Assembly: GCA_008931825.1 (NCBI GenBank)
Contig: QXVZ01002091.1
Span: 1-26,378, forward strand
Length of the DNA: 26,378 nt
Source: Phallusia fumigata
Taxonomy: Eukaryota; Chordata; Ascidiacea; Phlebobranchia; Ascidiidae
Direction: 5' to 3'
In this document: positions 19,067 to 26,378 of the stretch, in pieces
Layout of the letters: every line of letters starts with the position of its first letter
Numbering within the stretch: the stretch's first letter is position 1
The notes under the pieces: generated by a model
What the model was told of the DNA's origin: nothing
The model's input: only the letters and a program-made list of their open reading frames with translations
Databases searched by the model: none
Translations under genes and position numbers: made by a program

Positions 19067-19187
19067 GCACAGTGCTACGTAATTTTTGATCTCCAAATTT
19101 TTTTTTGTTGCGAGCGAGCATTTTCTGGTGAGTCTCTTTGTTCATATGTGTGTAACGACTGAAGTACCAAACAACCGAAATGTATGG
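19067..19187 (+). repeat. Dispersed repeat, copy B
   Basis: Starts GCACAGTGCTACGTAATTTT and ends AGTACCAAACAACCGAAATG, matching copy A at 16,501 in the same orientation but with about 45 more bases in the middle. It begins where the BEL/Pao integrase homology stops. Confidence 0.55.
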
Positions 19188-19204
19188 GACGCCGTTTGTA
19201 AAAA

Positions 19205-19490
19205 TAGTTCCATTCCGATTTAGCTATATCGGAACGGGAAAGTCAATTCGATTTAACTAAATCAGAACGGCATTGTAATTCCCATACCGATTTAGCTATA
19301 TCGGCACGGGAATGTTATTCCCATTCCGATTTAGCTATACCAGAGCGGGAATGTCATTCCGATTTAACTATATCGGAACGTAAATTTCATTCCCATACCG
19401 ATTTAGCTATATCGGAATGTGAATTTCAATTCCCAATCGATTTAGCTAAAATCAGAATGGGATTCCCATTCTGATTTTGCACTGAACCGT
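19205..19490. repeat. Tandem array of hairpin units (CCGATTTAGCTATATCGG type)
   Basis: Seven to eight units spaced about 30-45 bases apart share an imperfect palindrome CCGATTTAGCTATATCGG, with linkers of the form AACGGGAATxxxATTCC that are themselves inversely repeated. Units vary (for example TCGATTTAACTAAATCAG and TCGATTTAGCTAAAATCAG). Each could form a stem-loop, and successive linkers could pair as well. It sits directly after dispersed repeat B. Confidence 0.8.
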
Positions 19491-20405
19491 GACGAACTTA
19501 GAGATGGACAGAACCATTGTAATTACCGGGGTGTAAGGTCATAAAAGTGTGTGCTACGTTGTTAGTCTAGTCGAAACACATCTGAAGACTGTTGTTTATG
19601 ACAACTGACATATTTTATTCAAGTGTAATAAAATAATAGCACAGCATGGCTTGTTATTGTCTTATGCGTACCCTCGGTGGGCGTGTAGCATTCGCCTTTG
19701 TATTTTTATCGTCTTTTATCGTTTTAACCACGATTAACGCGTTACGTCACGCAAATCGAACCGCTGGATGACCAGGCACAATTTAATCGTATTATCTAGC
19801 ATTCGAACTTTCCGGATGTGGTTTTGTGTGCAAACCTTGGTAAACACATCCATCAATTGTCACACGGCCCGCACGAATTTAGCGAGTGACATTCTCATTG
19901 CCTTAAGCCATAATTACTTATTTTAAACGCCCTTTCATTCTATGTAATTCTTAACCGCGAAAAACGCGTACAGCTCTTTCCTATATAGCGTGATATTACC
20001 GCCATTAAGAGACAGAACCTGACAGAAACGGACTGAACTTGATAGATCTCTAACTCAATCAACCGGACTAGTTGCTAGCTTAGTCAATGTAACCCAAGTG
20101 TATTCTGTCTCAATAATCAACTGGAGTTTATCTTTCTATTCGTGAACGCATCTTCGTTATTCATTGTAAGTACCGTTGTATGCCTTTGTACTAATTTAAT
20201 ACAATTCAGTAATTACTAAATGCTCTGCTTGTTATGGAGTCACTATAAGAGTCATTAGATCACACATATAAATCCTACAGGCGTAACAACCCATGCTGTT
20301 TGCCATGGTGCTAACTGTCTTCACAAAACCCAAAACAAAAGTAGGAAAATACTTAAGTTTTATAAGCTCATTGACATTTAAAATAAATTGGAGGTAAACA
20401 AAAAT
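19491..20405. other. Unassigned; LTR- or UTR-like sequence
   Basis: Contains an AATAAAATAA signal (about 19,628), a TATA-like CCTATATAGCG (about 19,980), and then sequence such as CTGTCTCAATAATCAACTGG (about 20,106) and a donor-like CATTGTAAGTACC (about 20,163). That order could be a solo LTR or the promoter and untranslated first exon of the THAP gene that follows. Neither is proven. Confidence 0.3.
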
Positions 20406-20540
20406 ATGGATGAAAACCTGCAAAGGCACATAAAGAAAGCTGTAGGCGACATTGATCCAGCAATTCTGAATCTCCAGGCTCGTCCGGAATTCGTGCAACT
20501 GGACCAGTGGCACCCAATCTTGAACAATTGTCAAATGTAA
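20406..20540 (+). CDS. Small unassigned frame (44 codons)
   Basis: ATG at 20,406 opens MDENLQRHIKKAVGDIDPAI and on to QLDQWHPILNNCQM, with a stop at 20,538-20,540. A donor-like AAT|GTAAATT overlaps the stop, so it could be an exon that splices to the THAP exon 40 bases downstream, although that intron would be unusually short. Composition is protein-like. No family recognised. Confidence 0.3.
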   Translation: MDENLQRHIKKAVGDIDPAILNLQARPEFVQLDQWHPILNNCQM

Positions 20541-20577
20541 ATTAACATCGTTAAAGCCTAGACCTTGCGCATTTTAG

Positions 20578-20862
20578 ATACATTTTGAATCTAATCAGTT
20601 TGAGACCAACAAGACAAATGGTCTCAAAAAGGTAAAGTTTAGGGCTGTGCCAACAGTTTTTATGGTTTCAAATTGTCCAGCCAAAATTGCAAGCGACAGG
20701 CGTCTTTTAAAACGACGCATCGAAGCCGGAAATTTTTCTTGTAAAGAATTAATAACGGAAACATCCAGTGTAGATGGTAAAGGTATTTATTTAGGACATG
20801 GCCACGATCACAAATATAGTAAGAATTTGCACAAGTTTTTAAAAAAAGACGCGAGGAAATAA
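20578..20862 (+). pseudogene. THAP-domain exon (C-terminal half of the domain)
   Basis: After a CGCATTTTAG acceptor the open frame (about 94 codons) reads IHFESNQFETNKTNGLKKVK then FRAVPTVF. This is the second half of a THAP zinc finger: the C2CH His in the HFE context, the FxxxxF spacing and the AVPTxF box that closes the domain. A basic segment (SDRRLLKRRIEAG) and a Gly/His/Lys-rich tail follow to a TAA. The first half with the CxxC pair is not identified upstream, so it is either in an unseen exon or lost. THAP domains are found in host regulators and in P-element-type transposases; the tail does not decide between them. A CACTA-like terminus starts 68 bases downstream. Confidence 0.6.
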
Positions 20863-20929
20863 ATAGTTCCAGGTCGGAGTGGTCAGGCGAGACAATATAA
20901 GTTGCCCTCCATGTGCAGTTGGCAAGCAA

Positions 20930-21013
20930 CACTCTCAAAAATTTTGGGTACTAAATTTGAAAGTTTTGGGTTGTGTTTGTTTACCCAAAAAAGTGGGGAA
21001 ATATTTTGGGTAT
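20930..21013 (+). mobile_element. CACTA-like terminus, solo fragment
   Basis: CACTCTCAAAAATTTTGGGT and the next 63 bases match 22,436-22,520 with about one substitution and one 2-base indel, then similarity stops abruptly at 21,013. It has the CACT start and the first TTGGGTA/TACCCAA motifs of the larger copy. No partner end is recognised, so it is a truncated or internally deleted copy. Confidence 0.65.
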
Positions 21014-21269
21014 TGTCGCATCCGTAGCTTTGCGCGAGTGACGTCGTGCTTGTTACTACCGATCGCTTCTGCTTCTGTCGCTCAACCCTTGGTGCTGTCT
21101 ATCTGTGTGTCTGTAGACTTGACGCAAGAACCGTTTCCGAGAATCTTGTATTATCGTTTCCGATTCCGAACGAAGGAACGCATTCCATTGGGTTGGAATG
21201 ATTCCGGTTGGAATCGAAATGCGAAAACGACAAGGAAAGAATGGAATTGAATTGACTGAATGATTGTGT
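21014..21269. other. Unassigned spacer
   Basis: Between the CACTA-like fragment and the inverted-repeat unit. It contains a run of GGAAT/ATTCC motifs (21,165-21,245). No gene recognised. Confidence 0.3.
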
Positions 21270-22434
21270 GTCACAACGTACGTGAATATATAGTGGTAAA
21301 GTGACAATGACGTATCAAGGTGTTAAACGTGATATCATCGATTGACGACAAGTTGAAGCGATGAAATACGGAGGTGTGATATAAAACACAAGGTCGCACA
21401 GATGTTAATGGCGCTTATGCAATATTCTCGACACGCAAAACTCTACATAGGTTCCCCCGCCGAAAAGTGCTTTCCGGAATTTGTTGATAAAATTGCACAA
21501 AATTTATGCGATTTTTATGAGAGTTTCGCATGTGAGTTGACCGAATATCCATACACAACATTTCCCTCATGTATATGTAACACGTACAATAGTGACAATA
21601 CAATGAAGAACATCCGGTAGTTTTTTGAAGGGAGTACAACAATAGGAAAAATCCTATTGTGGCGTTAATACGTATTTAGAATGTTATGTTGTGGTAGTTG
21701 CAATAGTGGCACAAACGAATCGTGGAGAAAATGCATCTCCAGGTATATATCCTTTTTCCCAAGAAGGATATGATAAAATGGGGCTTACAACAGTAAATCG
21801 ATGCCCATATACATGTGGGTCTTACCACAGTGAATCGATGAGCATGTACCTGTACGTGCGCTTCAAGCGTTGAGGTACCTCATGTGTGAAGAAATAAACG
21901 AGCCTATAGTCGAGGTCTCGGTACATTTCCTGCGCGAGCTGGTAATCAAAGCCTCGGCAGTGCACTTATAACATGAGTTTTTGTGACTCAGTTAAAGTGA
22001 AGGGCGTTGAATTTTAGACGATATGTGCACTAAAGCTTTTACACACAAACACAAAATGAAAGTTACTTGACCGAAATAAACATTTCGGAAGGCTGATCTT
22101 GAAGAAGGGTAAAGTTGATTCCGTCCCATTGATGTTGTTATCCGACGATTGCGTTGTTCCAAATGTCCAGATGTCTCCGACGTTGAAATGCCACTTCATG
22201 GGGTGTAGAAGTTTTTTCTTCATTGTTCGGTTGTCGGGTTGCATCTCTTTGGTTTGGGGACTGCAACACGTCAGTTGGTTCTGCTGTCGTGGATTGAGTG
22301 AGTTCTTCAGAAGGATCTTCGATATCACACCCCCGTATTTCATCGCTTCAACTTGTCGTCACTCGATAGTATCATGTTTAACACCTTGATACGTCATTGA
22401 CACTTTACCACTATATATTCACGTACGTTATGAC
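21270..22434. mobile_element. 1.17-kb unit with 113-bp inverted ends
   Basis: Positions 21,270-21,382 and 22,322-22,434 are reverse complements of each other over 113 bases with about seven mismatches (about 94% identity). The outer ends read GTCACAACGTACGTGAATAT and (minus strand) GTCATAACGTACGTGAATAT. The centre (about 940 bases) has short frames such as 21,402-21,620 (73 codons) but no recognised transposase. Long inverted ends of this size fit a Mutator-like or similar foldback element. The right end stops exactly one N before the next element, so a contig-join effect must be considered. Confidence 0.6.
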
Positions 22435-22435
22435 N

Positions 22436-22740
22436 CACTCTCGAAAATTTTGGGTACTAAATTTGAAAGTTTTGGGTTGTGTGTTTGTTTACCCAAAAAA
22501 GTGGGGAAATATTTTGGGTATCTTCCAAATCTACCCAAGTAAAATTGGGTAGTGCATTTACCCAAAATATTTTCAATCAATTATTGGGTAGAAAATCATT
22601 TTACCCAATTGCGTGAGAACATTTTGTTGGGTAGTCAGCTTTTATACCCAAATATTCAGCTAACGTTTGTACCCAAAACGAACGAATTGGGTATGATCGA
22701 CAGGTACCCAAATTGAAATCTGTAGTATATGGCTGTTGTA
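22436..22740 (-). repeat. CACTA-like terminus with an array of TACCCAA/TTGGGTA motifs
   Basis: From CACTCTCGAAAATTTTGGGT the next 300 bases hold 13 copies of a seven-base motif, seven as TACCCAA and six as TTGGGTA, mixed in orientation at roughly 20-base intervals. A CACT start plus many short motif copies in both orientations beneath it is the subterminal layout of CACTA/EnSpm elements, where the motifs bind the transposase. The array lies between the terminus and the 3' end of the minus-strand transposase-like gene, so it is the 3' end of that element. Confidence 0.75.
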
Positions 22741-22869
22741 TGCACTTAAAAAAAAAATAAAAATGGATGTTTGAACAGTGGCAGTGAAGAAATGCAAAAT
22801 CACAATTACTATGTTGCTCCCACTTTGCAACTCTGATAACAAAATATTTTTTATTTCCACACAATCCAA

Positions 22870-25800
22870 TCAACTAAAATACACACATGCGGAACATTTC
22901 AAAGGCTCTAATCTAAATTTTGGACAAACAAATTTCTCAAATAAACCAAATGGGGAAACTACACACAAAGGGTGAGGGTAAAATAATTTTTTTTGAAGAA
23001 CATATGCTTTCACTGATGTGTGTTCTATGGACCATGCATGATAATGTTCATTATAATAATTAACACAAAGCATGCGTCCAACAAGTATTGCACCGCATGA
23101 TTGACTCAAATAAACAGCATCTACCAATAGTAAATCTGGCACCCCATCAGGACAGACATGTACACACACAACACATGGTACCGAGTATGTTAACCCATCA
23201 TATGTTAGATTGTCAGTTTTTTTGACAAAAGTTTCATCAGTGGGACTACTACTTGATCCAAACACATCACATGAATTTACAGTTCGAAAGGGCATGAAAA
23301 TATGTCATTTTATATTATATTTGATGCTAATTTCACTTGGTGCTGGACAGCAATGGTATATGGAACATTAATGTAATTGTTGCTCCTGGCGACTATTTGC
23401 TTTAAACTTTTATGCTTGGCCTCGAATCTCATGCATGAAAAATGCATTAAAGGACCAATTTTTTTGATCAATCTTGGATAGTGTAATAAAAAATGCAATT
23501 TAGGTGTAATTGTTGCCTCTGGATAACTGGTATGAAACATGTTAAAAAAACTTTGCAATTCCATTTCCAGTTCAATTACTGTGGTGCTGGAAACAAATGG
23601 TGCACAGCATATATCAACAATTCCACAAAATGTTGTATATAAATCCCAAGCTGCATCCTCGTCAGGAATGTAGCTTCCAATCAACATTGGCAAACATCGA
23701 AATAGACACCAATATTGTGATGCTGACAAAAACAATAAATACAGATAAACTTGCTTGAACAAACATACACACGTTACCATACCGATTTGGCGCAAATTTT
23801 TGTTTGAATCATCAATCAACTTGCCATAAGAAATATGAGATGGTTTGTTTTTTTGGTCGATGCCATACTTGAAGCAATCCATTTTGTTATTCAGACAAAC
23901 AAGGCTAAATAGTTTTTTTTTAATTACCAGATTCTGTTAAAAAGGAAAAAAAAATAGTTGGGATCAAAATGTATTCACGATTACCAACAATCAAACTACC
24001 TGTAAAGTCAGTTTAAGTATGTATGGAATTGCCCCCTCAAATAAATCATGATGGACATCAGCAGCATAATTTTCTGCAGGGTGAAAATACTGGGATAACA
24101 GTGGACATCGAAATTTTATTCCCTGATGAGGTTTCCCTGTTATCTGGGCTACTTCTACTGAGTTGTTGTACATCTCACAGGTCCGCAGTTGACATTGTTT
24201 GTAAGAATTCTGTATGAAAGAATTCGAAAGTTTCTTTAAATTGCAAAATAAGCCCCTGGCTACTACCAAATCGCAATGCTTTAGAAGTGAAAGGTTTTTA
24301 ATAATAGTTTTATTATTAAGCAACAAATAAAAGGTACCTTTGTCTGAATGTCATTTCCAGTGCATGTACAGTATCTTCATACAAATGTATTTAACCCCGA
24401 AAATCGCTCAGTAAAGCCAAGAATTGAGTGTGCAGCTAAGTTATCCAATGAAATTTGTGCAACTGTCCCTCGAACAGTTGATTCTGAACCCTTGTAACTG
24501 AACTGAACACCCATCTGGAAAACAAAAACACAGAGTTAGATATATATGCAGTTACAGTTGTTGCTATATTTTAACCACCAAGATTTGACTTACTGTTTCA
24601 AGTTGCTTTATGTCCTGATTAAGTGGCTGCAAAGTTTTTTCCCAACCAATTTGAGGGTGTTTTAAATCTTTAGTGTAAAATAGCGTGCTGAGAAAAATTC
24701 TATTTACAGCTGATGTAAGTTTGGGGTGTGTGTTGAGTATCAAAAAATATATTGCACCTTGGAAAAGAAACAAAAATAAATTCGGTGTTGATTGCATAAT
24801 ACAACAAACAAAAATGTTAATGTACCCATATTATGTGTGCCTGTTTTGGATCCAAGCGGGTTAACAACCTCAAACCCATCATAGTAGAATAGAAGTTGCA
24901 AATTTGGTCTTGCTTCGGTAAAAAGAGGATGTGTTTTCCCCATGTGAAAAACTTTGGTAGACATTCACATCATCCAAGTCCTCTTCTGATTCAGTGATCT
25001 TAAATGAATTAAGAAGGATTATATTTCGAGGTTTACCAATGTTGACATAAAATCACACACTGCAGATGTACTTACCCAGTCATAAAGACTGGAGTTTTCC
25101 AGCAAAGTTTGTAAAAGTGCAATTAGTGAAATATACTCAAGTGAATGGTATTCTACACCTTTCTTCGAACCATCTTTTGGACATTCAAACAGTATATGTC
25201 GTGTAGGAGTCTGGCCAAGTACTTCAGTTAAAAAATAATACAACATTTGCAACCATGAAAAATCAAACTTACAACCAACGTGGGAAGAAGTTTTCTTCTT
25301 TGATATTCAGTCACAATATCATGAAAGGGGTTGGCTAACCCCATTGCTAGTTGAAATAATTCCTCTTGGCTGGAAGACAATGATGGTGTTGCCTTAATTC
25401 CTCCTATTATAGTTCGAATACTTTCTTCTAGCAGGCCTTCTGCCCAGGTTTCTACTAAATGCAAAGCCGACTCAGTCAAATTACATCAACCTTCAGTTTG
25501 GTTTATGAGAGAGCCATTAATTGCTTTCTTTTGTGTAATTTTTCCTTGTGTTTCTGTATGTATCAATGTCCCGATCAACACAAGAATCTTAGCTAGTTAC
25601 AACACTGCAAGTTGTAGTGTCACAATCAGCACTATATGAACCTGTTTCTTCTTCTATTTGTGTGTCACTTGGCGAGGTCAATTCTTCTGAATTGGATGCA
25701 CTGTTTGTTGACGAGTATCTGTACCAACAAGTCGGCATATGCCAAGACTTCCCGCAGTGCCACCTTTTTATGCGATGCCGCAATGAAACTTTGTCATTTA

Positions 25801-25941
25801 ACTGTATGGAGCAACCGTCTAGTCATAGGAAGACTTGTCATAGGAATGGGAAGAAAACACATGCCTTTTTAAAGCCATGCTACTTTTGAAAAAGTTTGCA
25901 CAAAACGTGCACTTGAACAAAATTCTTTTCCTGCTACACAT
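22870..25941 (-). pseudogene. C2H2-finger, CACTA/EnSpm-like transposase-family gene (locus 2)
   Basis: A near-complete multi-exon gene read from right to left. Exon with ATG at 25,941: a C2H2 finger (FKCTFCANFF, 12 residues between the last Cys and first His, HVFSSH). 25,783-25,592: acidic Ser/Thr linker. 25,482-25,273: helical region ending at a GTT|GTAAGT donor. 25,233-25,076: TGG|GTAAGT donor. About 25,010-24,830: LQLLFYYDGFEVVNPLGSKT. 24,757-24,594: TKDLKHPQIGWEKTLQPLNQ, ACA|GTAAGT donor. 24,514-24,338: GTVAQISLDNLAAHSILGF, TTTTCCAG acceptor. 24,209-24,000: YAADVHHDLFEGAIPYIL, where D-H-D may be catalytic. About 23,896-23,783. 23,722-23,325: ASQYWCLFRCLP, TPKLHFLLHYPRLI, MRFEAKHKSLKQ. 23,295-22,870: C-terminal part with YPHPLCVV and VCPKFRL. 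Breaks: a TGA near 24,388, a frame change near 24,960, a disrupted second finger near 25,780 and a gap near 23,310. These make it non-functional as assembled, though splice sites are well kept, so decay is recent. The family is a multi-copy group of fish and invertebrate proteins; the CACTA link is inferred from the terminus next to it. Confidence 0.7.
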
Positions 25942-25944
25942 GTT

Positions 25945-26378
25945 AACTTGTTTTGACTGTAACTACTTTCTGCAAAAAAAAAACCCCTGTTCTGTCTAAT
26001 TCGGATGAGCGTAAAGACCTATTTCACTATGATTTCGCCATTTTGCTATCTCTTAAGCGAAACATTATTGTTAATTTCAATTTCTTATATTCGAAACATT
26101 TTTCTTTGTTCTTTTATAGCTTATCAATTGTACAAATTAAAAAGAATCAATTTCCGCGAAGGGTTTCGCAATCCAAAATCAAATTTTTAAATTGGCGCGA
26201 AACGTTACGTCACACCCAGTTTAGCGCGGCAATATCTTGCTTTGGATGCCTTTGTGCTGTGCACGGTACCGCGTGGTTTGAAACTTAAATGTCATTTTCT
26301 GTTTGTTTGCAAAGGAAATAGTGCGCGTTTCAACATTTTTGAACATCTGAAAGTCATTATGAACCTTAGTGTTGAAGA
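25945..26378. other. Upstream region of the transposase-like gene; no gene recognised
   Basis: AT-rich. The open frames here lack protein character. The opposite terminus of the element (expected as an AGTG end on this side, with TACCCAA motifs) is not in the window, so the element continues past 26,378 or its left part has been lost. Confidence 0.35.

Noticed and set aside
20232-20534. Minus-strand 100-codon hydrophobic frame
   Set aside because: Antisense of the better plus-strand small frame at 20,406-20,540. Its hydrophobic look comes from the AT-rich complement.
20930-21035. Complete short CACTA MITE ending at GCGCGAGTG
   Set aside because: The flanking trinucleotides do not match, and the subterminal motif pattern is absent on the right side.
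25617-25889. Plus-strand frames of 78-90 codons
   Set aside because: They are antisense to the zinc-finger and acidic-linker exons of the minus-strand gene.
1-26378. tRNA, rRNA, CRISPR or bacterial operon features
   Set aside because: No cloverleaf with A/B boxes, no rRNA core strings and no regularly spaced direct repeats with unique spacers were seen. Splice signals and element types are eukaryotic.

Overview
The window looks like repeat-rich nuclear DNA from a metazoan, most likely an aquatic invertebrate. It is AT-rich, the coding pieces are short exons with GT/AG splice signals, and nearly every recognisable gene belongs to a mobile-element lineage typical of such genomes: Ty3/gypsy, BEL/Pao, Penelope-like GIY-YIG, hAT, CACTA-like and THAP. 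A tunicate would fit, but no sequence here decides it. There is no bacterial operon, CRISPR array, rRNA or tRNA that I can support. Five single N positions (1537, 3546, 9094, about 8753 and 22435) look like contig joins.

Left part (1-5,500): an unassigned coding-like frame at 503-742; a rearranged Ty3/gypsy pol fossil at about 1,926-3,630 (+); then a minus-strand block of unidentified coding-like sequence (4,140-5,211) apparently cut at 4,139 and 4,812 by hAT-type termini.

Middle (5,500-13,000): a second Ty3/gypsy 3' half with a putative LTR (5,500-6,735, +). It directly abuts the 3' exons of a transposase-like gene (6,786-7,334). That gene is followed only about 15 bases later, on the same strand, by a SAM-domain (SAMD3-like) gene remnant (7,350-8,640). 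A MITE-like repeat with an N-flanked duplication follows, then a minus-strand Ty3/gypsy gag with 5' LTR (about 9,530-12,100) and a GIY-YIG endonuclease fragment of Penelope type (12,255-12,610, -).

Right-middle (13,700-20,900): an unassigned exon (13,744-14,091, -); a candidate small host gene in two exons (14,263-14,642, -) with a CCAAT-rich upstream region and an 18-bp perfect palindrome; a non-autonomous hAT element of 846 bp with an exact 8-bp target duplication (15,605-16,450); a decayed BEL/Pao element (about 16,870-19,060) carrying a nested 516-bp hAT-Charlie-like element with an exact 8-bp duplication (17,430-17,945); a hairpin-forming tandem array (19,205-19,490); and a THAP-domain exon (20,578-20,862).

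Right end (20,900-26,378): two copies of the same CACT-starting terminus (20,930 and 22,436), a 1.17-kb unit with 113-bp inverted ends (21,270-22,434), and a nearly complete multi-exon minus-strand gene (22,870-25,941). That gene has an N-terminal C2H2 finger and a transposase-like body. Between its stop codon and the CACT end lies an array of 13 TACCCAA/TTGGGTA motifs in alternating orientation, the layout of a CACTA/EnSpm-type element. The same family occurs at 6,786-7,334 next to the SAM gene, so the window holds two loci of one poorly described family. That is the most interesting signal here.
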